Positions 6,325 through 7,437 of a DNA stretch of 7,437 nt are shown here, in pieces (position 1 is the first letter of the stretch; each line of letters starts with the position of its first letter). Below the pieces are notes generated by a model that was not told where the DNA came from, did not search any database, and saw only the letters and a program-made list of their open reading frames with translations. Origin of the DNA: an uncultured Clostridia bacterium. Its GTDB lineage: Bacteria > Bacillota > Clostridia > Christensenellales > DTU072. The position numbers and the translations under genes are program-made. The stretch spans positions 1 to 7,437 of the forward strand of contig CALVOD010000062.1 of assembly GCA_944350065.1 (NCBI GenBank), given 5' to 3'.

Positions 6325-7050
6325 ATGGAAATATTACCTGCAATAGATCTGATGAGCGGCTCCGCCGTGAGACTGACGAAAGGGGAATTCGACTCGCGCG
6401 AAACCTATTCTTCCGATCCTACGGAAGTGCTGAAAGGCTTCATCGCGGAGGGCGCGCGTAATCTGCACGTCGTCGATCTCGACGGCGCGCGGTACGGAAG
6501 CCCCGTCAATTTCCCGACCATAAAAGCGCTTGCCGAAACGGGCGCCGTCGATATCGAGGTGGGCGGCGGCATACGCGACGAGAAGCGTATCGCAAGCTAT
6601 CTCGAGCTCGGCGTGAAAAGGGTGATACTCGGTACCGTCGCGGTGACGGATTTCGCTTTCACGAAGGCGATGGCGGCTAAGTACGGCGCGGCTATAGCCG
6701 TGGGAGCGGACGTGAAAGAGGGCTTCGTAGCCACCCACGGCTGGGAAAAACTTTCCGCCGAGCGCGGCTACGATTTTTGTTTAAGGTTAAGGGACGCGGG
6801 TATCCGTACCGTCATTTATACCGACGTATCCCGCGACGGCTGTATGCAGGGCGCCAATATCGAAGCGTATAAGGAGCTTAAAAATATCGAAGGACTCAAC
6901 GTAATAGCTTCGGGAGGAGTCAGTTCTCTCGACGACGTCAAAGCGCTCGCGGGTATCGGCGTGTACGGCGCGATAATAGGTAAGGCTTTATATAAAAATG
7001 CAATTAAGCTATCCGAAGCGATAGCTTTGGGAGACGGAAATGCTCACTAA
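6325..7050 (+). CDS. hisA: Phosphoribosylformimino-AICAR-phosphate (ProFAR) isomerase HisA
   Basis: HisA is a (beta/alpha)8 barrel that opens the aminoaldose ProFAR to the aminoketose PRFAR by an Amadori rearrangement, delivering the substrate of HisH-HisF. The 241 residues match the family. The start EILPAIDLMSGSAVRL carries the catalytic Asp8. VGGGIR (79-84) and SGGVS (196-200) form the two phosphate-binding loops. GADVKEGFVATHGW (127-140) holds the second catalytic Asp129, and YTDVSRDG (165-172) has the conserved Thr-Asp pair. In this motif context it is HisA and not the related HisF. A 19-nt gap separates it from hisH and contains AAGGAAAGG (6314-6322) as its own ribosome binding site. 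This is the largest spacing inside the operon. Its last 11 nt overlap hisF. Confidence 0.95.
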   Translation: MEILPAIDLMSGSAVRLTKGEFDSRETYSSDPTEVLKGFIAEGARNLHVVDLDGARYGSPVNFPTIKALAETGAVDIEVGGGIRDEKRIASYLELGVKRVILGTVAVTDFAFTKAMAAKYGAAIAVGADVKEGFVATHGWEKLSAERGYDFCLRLRDAGIRTVIYTDVSRDGCMQGANIEAYKELKNIEGLNVIASGGVSSLDDVKALAGIGVYGAIIGKALYKNAIKLSEAIALGDGNAH

Positions 7051-7437
7051 AAGAATTATACCCTGCCTCGACGTAAGAGACGGCAGGGTGGTGAAAGGCA
7101 AGAATTTCACTTCGATACGCGACGTGGAGAGCCCGGTGGAGCTCGCGCGGTACTATAACGAATCGGGCGCGGACGAACTGGTGTTCTACGACATTACGGC
7201 GTCTTACGAAGGGCGTGCGCTTTTCAAGGATATCCTCGAGGAAGTGGCGGGCGAGATTTTCATACCGCTCACCGTGGGCGGCGGCATCAATACCGTTGAC
7301 GACTTCGACAGGGTGCTCAAGAGCGGCGCGGACAAGGTAAGCGTCAACAGCGGCGCGATACGCGACAAGTCTTTGATAACCGCGGCGGCGAAAAAATACG
7401 GCGATCAATGCGTGGTGCTTTCGATGGACGTCAAGCG
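7040..7437 (+). CDS. hisF: Imidazole glycerol phosphate synthase, cyclase subunit HisF (3' truncated by window edge)
   Basis: The first 132 residues of HisF are present, about half of the usual 250. HisF uses ammonia from HisH to cyclise PRFAR into IGP and AICAR. The start LTKRIIPCLDVRDGRVVKG holds catalytic Asp11 and the gate residue Arg5. ADELVFYDITASYEGR (44-59) contains gate residue Glu46, VGGGI (79-83) is the first phosphate loop, KVSVNSGA (99-106) holds gate residue Lys99, and the window ends at SMDVK with the second catalytic residue Asp130. All positions fit the canonical numbering, so no deletion has occurred. The start ATG 7040 lies inside hisA with GGGAG (7029-7033) six bases upstream. 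The frame is open at the right edge; hisI/hisE or hisIE would be expected beyond it. Confidence 0.95.
   Translation, partial: MLTKRIIPCLDVRDGRVVKGKNFTSIRDVESPVELARYYNESGADELVFYDITASYEGRALFKDILEEVAGEIFIPLTVGGGINTVDDFDRVLKSGADKVSVNSGAIRDKSLITAAAKKYGDQCVVLSMDVK

Noticed and set aside
6689..6700. 12-bp perfect palindrome CGGCTATAGCCG in hisA
   Set aside because: It is short, inside coding sequence and without a nearby promoter. A palindrome of this size is expected by chance over this length and composition.

Overview
The window is one strand of a bacterial chromosome, almost gene-solid and entirely plus-strand. It holds the end of an unidentified gene, a complete sirtuin, a short regulatory gap, and then most of a histidine biosynthesis operon that runs off the right edge. 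A short-form HisG paired with a HisZ, hisC placed inside the operon between hisD and hisB, a HisB with no fused phosphatase domain, and strong GGAGG-like ribosome binding sites all point to a Firmicutes/Clostridia-type organism. Base composition looks moderate (about mid-50s % GC by eye), with frequent GCG and CGC codons but also many ATA isoleucine codons. That mixture reminds me of uncultured gut Clostridia, but this assignment is an inference.

Layout: 1-114 is the tail of an unknown protein. Its stop codon overlaps the start of a class-U-like NAD-dependent protein deacylase (114-848). The gap 849-1001 carries the regulatory signals: a 36-bp near-perfect palindrome (870-905) built from four TTTAG/CTAAA half-sites spaced exactly 8 bp apart, lying over the -35 box and spacer of a good sigma-A-type promoter (886-914). 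It is followed by a short leader with a GC-rich hairpin (927-961) and a strong ribosome binding site for hisZ. There is no room for a T-box and no run of His codons, so control is probably by a DNA-binding repressor. The core TAGTTGACTA differs by one base from the centre of the E. coli trp operator as I recall it, which suggests a TrpR-superfamily (YerC/HisR-like) regulator.

Operon order is hisZ-hisG-hisD-hisC-hisB-hisH-hisA-hisF. Junctions are tight: 8-nt overlap, 4-nt ATGA overlap, 4-nt ATGA overlap, 2-nt gap, 4-nt ATGA overlap, 19-nt gap, 11-nt overlap. Together these encode the committed step (HisZG: PRPP + ATP to PR-ATP), the isomerisation of ProFAR to PRFAR (HisA), ring closure by the HisH-HisF synthase to IGP, dehydration (HisB), transamination (HisC) and the final two oxidations to histidine (HisD). 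Not in the window are the HisE/HisI activities (steps 2-3), probably just downstream of hisF, and a histidinol-phosphate phosphatase, which must be encoded elsewhere because HisB is only the dehydratase.

The window is mostly an ordinary biosynthetic operon and I see no mobile elements, CRISPR, RNA genes or novel multi-gene system. The most noteworthy items are the four-half-site operator, the leader hairpin, an unusual NPNAQTG motif in HisC and an insertion of about 11 residues in HisB.
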